A stretch of DNA of 64,000 bases from Pseudoxanthomonas helianthi (lineage in GTDB: Bacteria; Pseudomonadota; Gammaproteobacteria; Xanthomonadales; Xanthomonadaceae): assembly GCF_017939625.1 (NCBI RefSeq), contig NZ_JAGKTC010000001.1, positions 124,413-188,412 on the forward strand, given 5' to 3'. A program made the position numbers and the translations under genes. Positions 8,576 to 16,262 of the stretch are shown one piece after another (position 1 is the stretch's first letter; the number at the start of each line of letters is the position of its first letter). The notes under the pieces are model-generated. The model searched no databases, was not told where the DNA came from, and was given only the letters and a program-made list of their open reading frames with translations.

Positions 8576-11071
8576 TCAGAAGTTCGGCGGCCCCGACTGC
8601 GACGGACAGCTGACGTACGTATTCGACCAGTTGCTGATGACGTAGTTGCCGGTCACCTTGTCGCAGGTCAAAGTCTGGCCGGATCCCGGATAATTCGATG
8701 GGCACAGATAGGTCGGACTGCCGAGGGTGGCCGTGATCACGTCGCCTGCCGCGATCATCGATGCCCTGACCTCCGTGTACTCGCCATTGGGAATGCCGCC
8801 CACCGCATTGTTGTTGTACACGGTCATCAATCCATTGCCGGCCGATACATCCGTGCCGAAAGACGCAGCCGCATTGGTCGACGCGAACCCGGTCACGTCA
8901 TAGACCGTGCGATAAGGCATGGATCCCTGGCCGCTTTGCGTGCTTGTATTGCCGTTCCCTTGGTTCGTGTAGGTGCAGGAAACGGCGGTGACGGAATCCG
9001 TGCCGGACGTGTTGTAGTTGCCGACGCGCAACACCATGGCCCCGGCCGCCGAGGCCACCACCGGCAGCGGCTCGCCAGTGTGCGTGGTGCAATCGACCGG
9101 ATTGGTGCTTCCGCTCACGCCGCACGGCGTATTGCCGCTGCCGAGCGGATGGGTGAATCCAAGCTCGCGCGGGCTGGCCGAGTTGATGGTGTAGTTTGCA
9201 GTGCCGAATCTGAATATCCCGCCCGGCGGACCGGACGTCGATCCGTTGATCCGCAAAGGTTGCGCCGCGGTCGTGGCTCCGTTGAAGTCGTCCGGATCGA
9301 CGTCGCCGACAATCGCGATGCCGGAGTTCGAGGCGCTGGCGCGCGCAGTCGCATTGGTGACCAGGCCATCGGTCGGATTGCTGCCCGGAGTGACCTTGCC
9401 GCGAACCGGATCGGTGAAGCCTGGCGAAGTGTCGAAATCCGCATTGGTCACCACGATCTGGGAACCTGAGGTAGGCGTCCATTCCGCAAGCTCGGTCAAA
9501 TTGATCGAAGTGAACGGCAGGGCCCGCAGGGCGCAATCACGCAATTGTGTGGTGGTGGGCGGATTCGTGCCGGTCCCCAAGCAGTTCGTCTTCGCATCGT
9601 TCAGAGCATCGACCGCCTCGGGTTCCAAGTAATCCACGTACAGGCCGCGCGAATGCAGCCAGCGCAGACCATTGACGGGGTTGAAGTTCTGTTCCGGCCG
9701 CGGCACGTCCACGCCTTGCGCGGCAGCGTAAGTCGCCGGACTCGGACTGGTCCGATTGTTGTACACCGACGCCGTGCCAGAAGCCGGCACGCGGAAACGC
9801 TGGTCTAGATAGTTCAGGACGAAGTTCTGGTAACCGTTCACCGAAGTCGTGCTGGGCGCAGGGGTTCCACCGTTGGACCCGGTATCCAGCAGATTCATGT
9901 AATCGTCGGAGAGATCGGCCGCGACATCGAAAATGCCGTCGACGCGGATCAGGCGACAAGCTTCCAGGTAGTTGCCGCCGGGCGCCGCCACTACGCCTAT
10001 GCCTGTGGTTGGATTTACACTGCTGTAGTGGGTATGACTTGCGCGCCGCGGCGAGAACTTGGCGCCTACCACCCCGTCGGGGTCATGATGGTCGCGGCAA
10101 CAAGCGTCGCAATAGCGACTCTGGGTCACGCCATTGGCTGCGCGCGCCGGCGCTACGGCGCTGGCTCGCGCCGGCGGTACATAGCGCAAGCCGTTCCAGT
10201 AGGTCGGTCGATAGCCGATCTCGGTGGAAGCCGTATTGGAGCAGGTGCATCCAACGACAGTGGTTTCTACCTTTGCCTGCGCCTCCGCCTTGCCACCCGA
10301 GAGCGTCGAGTAGGTAAGCACGTCGAACCGGGTTTCAATCGTGTCGTCGCCGCTACGCGCCTGCACCACCGGCTTGGGATTGGTGGCGGCCGTTTCCGAA
10401 CCGTCGCCCACGGCGATCGGAATCACGCCGGTTTCCGTACTCGGGTCGAAAATGATGACCTTCGGACCACGCGATCGCCCACCGATACTGCGCTGGTTGC
10501 GTGCCGAGTCCATGGGATCCAGCGCCGCGATCGCATCCTCCAGCTTGACCACGCCTTGCTGGCCGGCCGCATCCGTCCAGGTAACCGTCACCGTCACGGT
10601 TTTGTATTCGCTATTGGCCAGATAGCCGGTACCCGCCGCGGGGTTCGGAGCGGGCAACGCACCCGTGTCGCTACCTGTGTATTTGACGAAACCGGTGGTA
10701 TTCACCGGTATCGCATAGCGGTCGACCGTCCAACTACGAGTGAAGTTGGTGCCCCCAAGCGTGCCAGTCACGCCTCCGAGACCGCCGGAGAAGCGGCCGG
10801 TACCCGCATTCGTGTTGTCGATGTTCTGCGCCGACGTGCTATCAGTCAAGGCCAGATATTCCGCCATGGTCCGGAAGCCGCGCATTTTCTCCAGCTGGTC
10901 TTTTGCCAGCGCCAGAGCCACAGACTGCGCACGGGCGTTGGTCGATGCCTTGATCAGATTGGCTTGCAGCGCGGTCAGAGCGAGGATGCCGAACGACAGC
11001 ACCACGACCGCGATCAGGACCTCGATCAGGCTGAAGCCGGCGATAGGTGAATATTCGCGATTGCGATTCAT
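8576..11071 (-). CDS. pilV: Very large PilV-like type IV prepilin with Cys/His-rich insert
   Basis: An 831-residue protein with a class III prepilin signal: leader MNRNREYSPIAG, then F-S-L-I-E-V with Glu at mature position 5 and a hydrophobic helix to about residue 38, as in PilV/GspI minor pilins. These are usually only 150-200 residues. The remaining ~790 residues are Gly/Asn/Thr/Ser-rich and beta-prone. They include a cluster at about 275-329 with CTC, CDACC and RDHHD that could bind metal or form disulfides, and further paired cysteines near the C-terminus. GAGGAG nine bases upstream supports the start. It is the last gene of the fimT-pilW-pilX operon, 13 bases after pilX. It may be a tip adhesin replacing PilY1; that is inference. 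Confidence 0.75.
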   Translation of the reverse strand: MNRNREYSPIAGFSLIEVLIAVVVLSFGILALTALQANLIKASTNARAQSVALALAKDQLEKMRGFRTMAEYLALTDSTSAQNIDNTNAGTGRFSGGLGGVTGTLGGTNFTRSWTVDRYAIPVNTTGFVKYTGSDTGALPAPNPAAGTGYLANSEYKTVTVTVTWTDAAGQQGVVKLEDAIAALDPMDSARNQRSIGGRSRGPKVIIFDPSTETGVIPIAVGDGSETAATNPKPVVQARSGDDTIETRFDVLTYSTLSGGKAEAQAKVETTVVGCTCSNTASTEIGYRPTYWNGLRYVPPARASAVAPARAANGVTQSRYCDACCRDHHDPDGVVGAKFSPRRASHTHYSSVNPTTGIGVVAAPGGNYLEACRLIRVDGIFDVAADLSDDYMNLLDTGSNGGTPAPSTTSVNGYQNFVLNYLDQRFRVPASGTASVYNNRTSPSPATYAAAQGVDVPRPEQNFNPVNGLRWLHSRGLYVDYLEPEAVDALNDAKTNCLGTGTNPPTTTQLRDCALRALPFTSINLTELAEWTPTSGSQIVVTNADFDTSPGFTDPVRGKVTPGSNPTDGLVTNATARASASNSGIAIVGDVDPDDFNGATTAAQPLRINGSTSGPPGGIFRFGTANYTINSASPRELGFTHPLGSGNTPCGVSGSTNPVDCTTHTGEPLPVVASAAGAMVLRVGNYNTSGTDSVTAVSCTYTNQGNGNTSTQSGQGSMPYRTVYDVTGFASTNAAASFGTDVSAGNGLMTVYNNNAVGGIPNGEYTEVRASMIAAGDVITATLGSPTYLCPSNYPGSGQTLTCDKVTGNYVISNWSNTYVSCPSQSGPPNF

Positions 11072-11084
11072 GGCCTGAAACTCC

Positions 11085-12782
11085 TCAGATCCCGACTTGG
11101 CTGTCGAGCCAACTACCGGACACCTTGCCAAAGCGCACGCCGGGAGGAATGGGACCGTTCGGGTTGGCGCCGACGCTGGTGTTGTCATAGATCAGGTCAA
11201 TGCTGCCAGTGGTGTTCACATTGCCTTCCACCACCAGCGAGCCGACGATCTTCACGTTGCCGTTGCCGGTGACGCGATCCACATTGGCCTCCGGGGAATT
11301 GCTGCGCGCAAACAGCATGCCGAAAAAATCGACGTTGCCGTTGATCCTGATGGTACCGTCGACCACCAGCACCACCGAATTGTTCGCCGAGCCGATGTTG
11401 CCGAGGTCGCAGTTGCCGGTTACGTAAAAAATGCCGGTCGAAGCGGTATTGAGCGAGCTGCAATCGGCCAGCACGGTCGCGTTGAAGTCATCGATCAGCG
11501 TTGCCGCCGCGCAATTCTGGGTACCGCTGCTGCCGCAGTTGGTGTTGACCGTCGTGGCGTTTTCGTCCACGACGTTGGTGACGTCGAATATGTATTCGAA
11601 CAGGGAGTCGTCGCTGGGATCCGTGTCGTCGTCCTTCGGCGACGAGCCGCCATGCTGGGCCGGGAAAAACTGGATATCCGCACCACCGCAATCACCATCG
11701 GCGTCCAACACGTCTCCGCGCTCGACCTTCACGCCATGCGAATGGCCGGAGAGAAAGTCCACGCCCGAAGCCGTGACCGCAGGACAGCCGCACGCCGTGT
11801 TGCTGGTGATGCAAGTGGTCTTCAGCTGGTCGCGCGGAGTGCCCTGGAGGTATTCGCCGATGTGACAGGTGGTCACGCTACCGACGCCCCCGCCACCGCA
11901 GCCGGTGCTGCTGTTGCCGATATCGACATTATTCGGCGACCAGATACTCCCGACCACACCATAACCACCGGCGTTCGGGGCAGCAACGATCTGCGCATTG
12001 CCCAGCCCCTGAACCGTGCCCGATGCGATCAATGGTACGGCCGCACTCGGCACGCGAGTGACAGCCGTGGCCCACGTCTCCTTCACGGTAGCCGACGAAC
12101 TTTCGCCGGCCTGCTGGTTGCTGGCAATGAGCGTGATCGCAATGTTGGCGCCAGTAGTCGGCGAAGCTTGGCATTCCGGCTCAGGCGGCGTTGCCGCGCT
12201 GTAACCGAGGCGGCATAGCAACGCATTGACCGTCGTGGTGCCAGTGAAGCGCGACGTGGAAGTGGCGGTGTCGCTGGTCAAAGAGCCTTGCTGCAATCCA
12301 GCCAAGTTGGCATTCGGGATCGGGTCGATGTCTGCGGTGGATGGATCGTTGTCGTAGTAATACATCTGCTCGCGCCGGACTCGCGAGCGCTCGGCCGCAC
12401 ACGGGTGGGTCATCGCCACGGGACCGCCTTCGCTGGCCAACAATCCCGCAGGGCAACGCACCCAGCGCCTGGAAGTCCCGGTACTTGCGAGCCACCCCCC
12501 TTCGGCGGCAGAGGTGTTCACCACCACGGACCGCTTCGCGTTGAGGTACTCGCCGCCGAGGTTCACGGCGAGCTCCGCCATCTGCTCTGCTGCGGTTGCA
12601 CGATTCTCCGCGGTCGCCGTGCGCTGGTCGAAGAACGAAACGTTGCTGGAGAAAAGCAGAAAGATCGTGACGATGCCCAACAGGAGCAGCGTTATGGCAA
12701 GCGTGGTGATGCCCGATTGCCGTTTCGGACCAACTCGGTGGACACGATGGGCGATGGAATTCATGGCGCGCTCGAGATTCAT
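11085..12782 (-). CDS. pilX: PilX-like pilus assembly protein
   Basis: A 565-residue protein with a short basic leader, QSG, then a hydrophobic helix (ITTLAITLLLLGIVTIFLLF) lacking Glu5, followed by QRTATAENRATAAEQMAELAV; this is the PilX N-terminal pattern. The C-terminal part (about 470-550) alternates Gly/Asn and hydrophobics (VVDGTIRINGNVDFFG, VTGNGNVKIVGSLVVEGNV), typical of the beta-helical end of these proteins. The family helps prime pilus assembly in the inner membrane. The ATG at 12782 overlaps the pilW stop as ATGA; a second ATG at 12764 is an alternative start. At 565 residues it is much longer than the ~170-200 of Pseudomonas PilX. Confidence 0.78.
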   Translation of the reverse strand: MNLERAMNSIAHRVHRVGPKRQSGITTLAITLLLLGIVTIFLLFSSNVSFFDQRTATAENRATAAEQMAELAVNLGGEYLNAKRSVVVNTSAAEGGWLASTGTSRRWVRCPAGLLASEGGPVAMTHPCAAERSRVRREQMYYYDNDPSTADIDPIPNANLAGLQQGSLTSDTATSTSRFTGTTTVNALLCRLGYSAATPPEPECQASPTTGANIAITLIASNQQAGESSSATVKETWATAVTRVPSAAVPLIASGTVQGLGNAQIVAAPNAGGYGVVGSIWSPNNVDIGNSSTGCGGGGVGSVTTCHIGEYLQGTPRDQLKTTCITSNTACGCPAVTASGVDFLSGHSHGVKVERGDVLDADGDCGGADIQFFPAQHGGSSPKDDDTDPSDDSLFEYIFDVTNVVDENATTVNTNCGSSGTQNCAAATLIDDFNATVLADCSSLNTASTGIFYVTGNCDLGNIGSANNSVVLVVDGTIRINGNVDFFGMLFARSNSPEANVDRVTGNGNVKIVGSLVVEGNVNTTGSIDLIYDNTSVGANPNGPIPPGVRFGKVSGSWLDSQVGI

Positions 12783-13585
12783 GGAGTGGGGGTAGCTATG
12801 CAGTTCGATCCAGGATTCGCGCGGATGCAGTCCGCGCGGACCCGGACCACCGCGTTCACGCCCCGTTTGATGGTGTCGGTTTCAGTGCCGATCAGCTGGC
12901 CTTGGATATCGACCGCGATTTCGCGCACCTGGATTCCCGGGCTAACCAACGAATTCGAATAAAAACCTGCATCGGGTTTGTTGAAACTGAGCGATGTAAT
13001 GTCAATCGTGCGAGGGTCAGACAATGCGCACCAGCCTGTCGTCGTATTACACGCAGGCGGGTAGGAGGCGTAATTCGGTCCGTCGCCGCCGCAGGTTGGA
13101 GCCGTCGTCCCAGAGCTCTCCGCGAATTCGATGACGCCTACCTGTCTACCGTTGACCGTACGCAACCTGCGCCGGATCGCCCGCACCTCGCCATTGCTCA
13201 GATCCATCATCCCAGGGTTCGCGGGTAGGCGGTCATAGGCGTACACGACGCAGCCATCGCTGGCGCCAGCATTGGCAATCGACATCGTCGAAAAGGGCGA
13301 GAAGCCGGTGAATCCGGCCGGACGAGACACATAGTCCATCGCCCTCTCGTCATAACCGGCCCTGCGCAAGTCCTCGGTGATGAAGCTCAGGCTGTTCCGC
13401 AGTTCGGACGTAAGGCGCGTCGCGCGAACATACTCGGAATTGGCGCGCAAGCTGGACATCGTGAAAGCCAGCACGGCGCCACTGACGATCAGGCCCGCTA
13501 CGAGCGCAACCATCAGCTCGATCAGGCTGAAGCCGGCCATGCGACCGTGACGGAAGTTCAGTTTTCGCATCGGGTACGCTGCCAT
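12779..13585 (-). CDS. pilW: PilW-type minor pilin
   Basis: A 268-residue prepilin with cleavage site MAG/FSLIELMVALVAGLIVSG and Glu5, followed by SELRNSLSFITEDLRRAGY, which is diagnostic of PilW. Cys pairs around CGGDGPNY...CNTTTGWC suggest disulfides. PilW is an inner-membrane minor pilin that primes type IV pilus assembly with FimT, PilV and PilX. The start at 13585 follows the fimT stop by two bases (TGAACATG); a second ATG at 13570 is the alternative. The stop overlaps pilX. Confidence 0.85.
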   Translation of the reverse strand: MAAYPMRKLNFRHGRMAGFSLIELMVALVAGLIVSGAVLAFTMSSLRANSEYVRATRLTSELRNSLSFITEDLRRAGYDERAMDYVSRPAGFTGFSPFSTMSIANAGASDGCVVYAYDRLPANPGMMDLSNGEVRAIRRRLRTVNGRQVGVIEFAESSGTTAPTCGGDGPNYASYPPACNTTTGWCALSDPRTIDITSLSFNKPDAGFYSNSLVSPGIQVREIAVDIQGQLIGTETDTIKRGVNAVVRVRADCIRANPGSNCIATPTP

Positions 13586-13587
13586 GT

Positions 13588-14166
13588 TCAACACTGCCGA
13601 CCGGTGTAATCGGAAAGCTTGGATGGCGCCGCGCTGGGTTCGCACTGGAACGCGCGACCATTGCGGTCTATCACCACGTTGAGACGGTAATCCATCGGGC
13701 CGTTTGCTGGCGCCTGCAGAAATATCCTGCCCTCGTCGTCCGAATCCGTCAGGCCGGCACGTTTGGGGTTGATGATCACGAGGCCATCTCCGGAGCCCAG
13801 AGTGGTAGCCGATGCGACCCTGACACCATTCCATTCGCGCTGGCTCGCGGGATAGGCGGCGATATCACAAGCTCCAGCGGTCAGGCAGTCGCAAGCGGTG
13901 TTGTCGTCCTCATCGATCCTCCTAGCGGCGCCAATGCAGAACTGATCGCCATCGGTATGGAACCCGACCTTGACGAAGGAATCGCGCCGCAAGGCTTCGA
14001 AGCGGGCGTTGCCCCAGAAGATGCTGATCTGATCGGCGGCCCCCCTCAACGCGCTACGCTGGCGAAAGTCCTGGAACGACGGCACGGCGAGCACGGCGAG
14101 GATCGCCAGCACGGCAAGTGCCACCATCAGCTCGATGAGGGTAAAGCCCCTTTGACCGGCAGGCAT
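13588..14166 (-). CDS. fimT: GspH/FimT family minor pseudopilin
   Basis: A 192-residue prepilin: leader MPAGQRG, then FTLIELMVALAVLAILAVLAVPSFQDF, followed by the GspH/FimT domain (RSALRGAADQISIFWGNARFEALRRDSFVKVGF). It ends FQCEPSAAPSKLSDYTGRQC. A central Cys-rich stretch (CDCLTAGACD) is unusual for FimT, some of which bind extracellular DNA in Xanthomonadaceae. A GGAGG 11 bases before the ATG at 14166 fixes the start and excludes an upstream in-frame ATG. It is the first gene of the leftward minor-pilin operon. Confidence 0.87.
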   Translation of the reverse strand: MPAGQRGFTLIELMVALAVLAILAVLAVPSFQDFRQRSALRGAADQISIFWGNARFEALRRDSFVKVGFHTDGDQFCIGAARRIDEDDNTACDCLTAGACDIAAYPASQREWNGVRVASATTLGSGDGLVIINPKRAGLTDSDDEGRIFLQAPANGPMDYRLNVVIDRNGRAFQCEPSAAPSKLSDYTGRQC

Positions 14167-14334
14167 GTGTTGCCTCCATGAAACCCCAGCGGCGATGAAA
14201 CCAGCCCCGATCGGGGAACGCAATCGCCCACCGGATGAACGGTAGTTTGGGGCCGGCCAGCGTCACATTGCGGCCGGGAAGCCATCGTCCGGGAATGTTA
14301 GGATGCCCGTATCATGCGTCAGGGGAACCGCATC

Positions 14335-14739
14335 ATGAAGCAGTCCCGGGGCTTCACCCTTATGGAACTGATGGTGACAGTCGCCATCGTGGCCATCCTC
14401 GCGGCAATCGCCCTGCCCACGTTCACCGAGCAGGTGCGCAAGAGCCGGCGCAGCGAGGCCTTGCAAGGATTGACGGAACTGCAGCTTCGTCAGGAACGCT
14501 GGCGTTCCAATCACGCAACCTATTTCGATGGGACCGGCACAGGGTTCGGCAGCATGCCTTCGTCCAATAACTACACCTTTGCCATCACGAATGGATCCGT
14601 CAGTGCCACCGCGTACACCGTGACCGCGACGCCCATCGGCGCTCAGAGCGGAGATCGTTGCGGCACCTACTCCTTCGCAATGAACAACGGTACGGTTACC
14701 AAGACCGTGAGCTCCGGCGCAAGCAACTGCAGCCTGTGA
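14335..14739 (+). CDS. pilE: PilE-like type IV pilin
   Basis: A 134-residue pilin with leader MKQSRG, FTLMELMVTVAIVAILAAIALPTF (Glu5 present), then FTEQVRKSRRSEALQGLTELQLRQERWRSNHATY, the hallmark of PilE proteins. A C-terminal Cys pair (CGTYSF...CSL) forms the expected D-loop. The ATG at 14335 is preceded by AGGGG; an upstream in-frame ATG at 14314 is less likely. It is transcribed away from the fimT operon with a shared 168-base promoter region, whereas pilE usually ends the same operon after pilY1. Confidence 0.87.
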   Translation: MKQSRGFTLMELMVTVAIVAILAAIALPTFTEQVRKSRRSEALQGLTELQLRQERWRSNHATYFDGTGTGFGSMPSSNNYTFAITNGSVSATAYTVTATPIGAQSGDRCGTYSFAMNNGTVTKTVSSGASNCSL

Positions 14740-14749
14740 CTCAGGCGCA

Positions 14750-16132
14750 TTACGTCACCACCCGATAACAGGGCCGGTATTCCCCGGCAATCTTCATCCG
14801 CCGCTGCTCCACGAACGCCCGCAGCAACGCATCCAGCGCCTGCATCATCGCGGCATCGCCGTGGATCAGGAACGGACCAAATTCCTCGATGCGGCGCATG
14901 CCGTCTTCCTTGACGTTGCCGGCGACGATGCCTGAAAAGGCACGTCGCAAATCGGCCGCCAGCGCCGGTGCGGGACGGCCGTGGTGCAGGTCCAGTGCGG
15001 CCATCTTCTCGTGGGTGGGCACGAACGGCTGCTGGTATTCCAGCGGCACGTCGATGGCCCAGTTGAAGTAGAACGAGTCCTTCTGCGCGATGCGGTATTC
15101 GCGCACTTTGCGGATGCCCGCCGTCATCTTCTTCGCCACGGCGACGGGGTCGCCGATGACGATTTCGTATCGCGAGGCGGCTTCTTCGCCCAGGGTCAGG
15201 CGGATGAACTTGTCGATCTGTTCGAAGTACGGTGCCGCGCCGGTCGGGCCGCTGAGGATCAGCGGGAACGGCAGTCCGGCGTTCTCTTCGCGCAGCAGGA
15301 TGCCGAGCAGGTACAGGATTTCCTCGGCCGTGCCGACGCCGCCCGGGAACACGATGATGCCGTGGCCCATGCGCACGAAGGCCTCGAGACGCTTCTCGAT
15401 GTCCGGCATGATCACCAGGTGGTTGACGATCGGATTGGGCGATTCGGCGGCGATGATGCCCGGCTCGGTGATGCCGATGTAGCGCGTGGTGCGGCGGCGC
15501 TGCTTGGCGTGGGCGATGGTTGCGCCCTTCATCGGCCCCTTCATCGCTCCCGGGCCGCATCCGGTGCAGATGTCCAGCCCGCGCAGGCCCAACTCATAGC
15601 CGACCTGCTTGGTGTAGAGGTACTCCTCGCGGTTGATCGAATGCCCGCCCCAGCACACCACCAGGTTCGGCTCGGACGGCCTCAGGATCCGCGCATTGCG
15701 CAGCAGGCCGAACACCGCATTGGTGATGCCGGCCGAGGTCTCCAGGTCCTCGATGCAATCCGGCCCCAGCTCGATGGCGGTCCAGGCGAGATCGCGGACC
15801 ACGGCGAACAACAGTTCGGCCACGCCGCGGATAATTTCGCCATCGACGAAGGCCATGGCCGGCGCGTTCTTCAGGTCGATGCGCACGCCACGGTCCTGCT
15901 GGGTAACGTGGACATCGAAGTCGGGGTAAAGGTCGCGCGCCGCACGCGGATCGTCCGATGCGCTGCCGCTGGTCAGCACCGCCAGCGCGCAACGGCGCAG
16001 CAGCTCGTGCATGCCGCCGGCGGACGCATCGCGCAGGCGCGCCACCTCCGCCCGCGATAGCACGTCCAGCCCGCCCTTCGGGTAGATCCGTGCATCCTGC
16101 ACCGGCAACGCCCTCGATGCCGCTTCGTTCAT
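14750..16132 (-). CDS. ppnN: PpnN (YgdH) nucleotide 5'-monophosphate nucleosidase
   Basis: A 460-residue protein that aligns end to end, from memory, with E. coli PpnN (454 residues). It has the N-terminal DUF4478-like domain, the central LOG Rossmann domain with CWGGHSINREEYLY, CTGCGPGAMKGPMKGA and the signature PGGVGTAEEILYLLGI, and the C-terminal DUF3412 domain with RRAFSGIVAGNVKEDGMRRIEEFGP. PpnN hydrolyses nucleotide monophosphates to base plus ribose 5-phosphate and responds to (p)ppGpp. The start at 16132 matches the family N-terminus and has AGGAACGGA upstream; 16159 is an alternative. It converges with pilE. Confidence 0.92.
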   Translation of the reverse strand: MNEAASRALPVQDARIYPKGGLDVLSRAEVARLRDASAGGMHELLRRCALAVLTSGSASDDPRAARDLYPDFDVHVTQQDRGVRIDLKNAPAMAFVDGEIIRGVAELLFAVVRDLAWTAIELGPDCIEDLETSAGITNAVFGLLRNARILRPSEPNLVVCWGGHSINREEYLYTKQVGYELGLRGLDICTGCGPGAMKGPMKGATIAHAKQRRRTTRYIGITEPGIIAAESPNPIVNHLVIMPDIEKRLEAFVRMGHGIIVFPGGVGTAEEILYLLGILLREENAGLPFPLILSGPTGAAPYFEQIDKFIRLTLGEEAASRYEIVIGDPVAVAKKMTAGIRKVREYRIAQKDSFYFNWAIDVPLEYQQPFVPTHEKMAALDLHHGRPAPALAADLRRAFSGIVAGNVKEDGMRRIEEFGPFLIHGDAAMMQALDALLRAFVEQRRMKIAGEYRPCYRVVT

Positions 16133-16206
16133 GGGTTCCGTTCCTGTCGTCGTATTCATTTGGCCGGTGACTTTAGCGCAGAAGCGCGCTCGGGGCATGC
16201 CCTCCC

Positions 16207-16239
16207 AAAAAGAAACGGCCGGGTTGCCCCGGCCGTTTC
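16207..16239 (-). terminator. Rho-independent terminator of the TonB receptor gene
   Basis: A 12-bp perfect stem (GAAACGGCCGGG / CCCGGCCGTTTC, 16212-16239) with a 4-base loop is followed on the minus strand by CTTTTTGGG. It sits 24 bases past the receptor stop and 74 bases before the ppnN start, so it insulates the two leftward genes. Confidence 0.85.
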
Positions 16240-16262
16240 GGTGTTGCAGAAAATGCAGAGGA

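Noticed and set aside
10085-10251. Possible c-type heme site in the PilV-like protein (CDACC)
   Set aside because: The motif is CxxCC followed by RDHH, not CxxCH, so it does not meet the covalent heme-attachment pattern.
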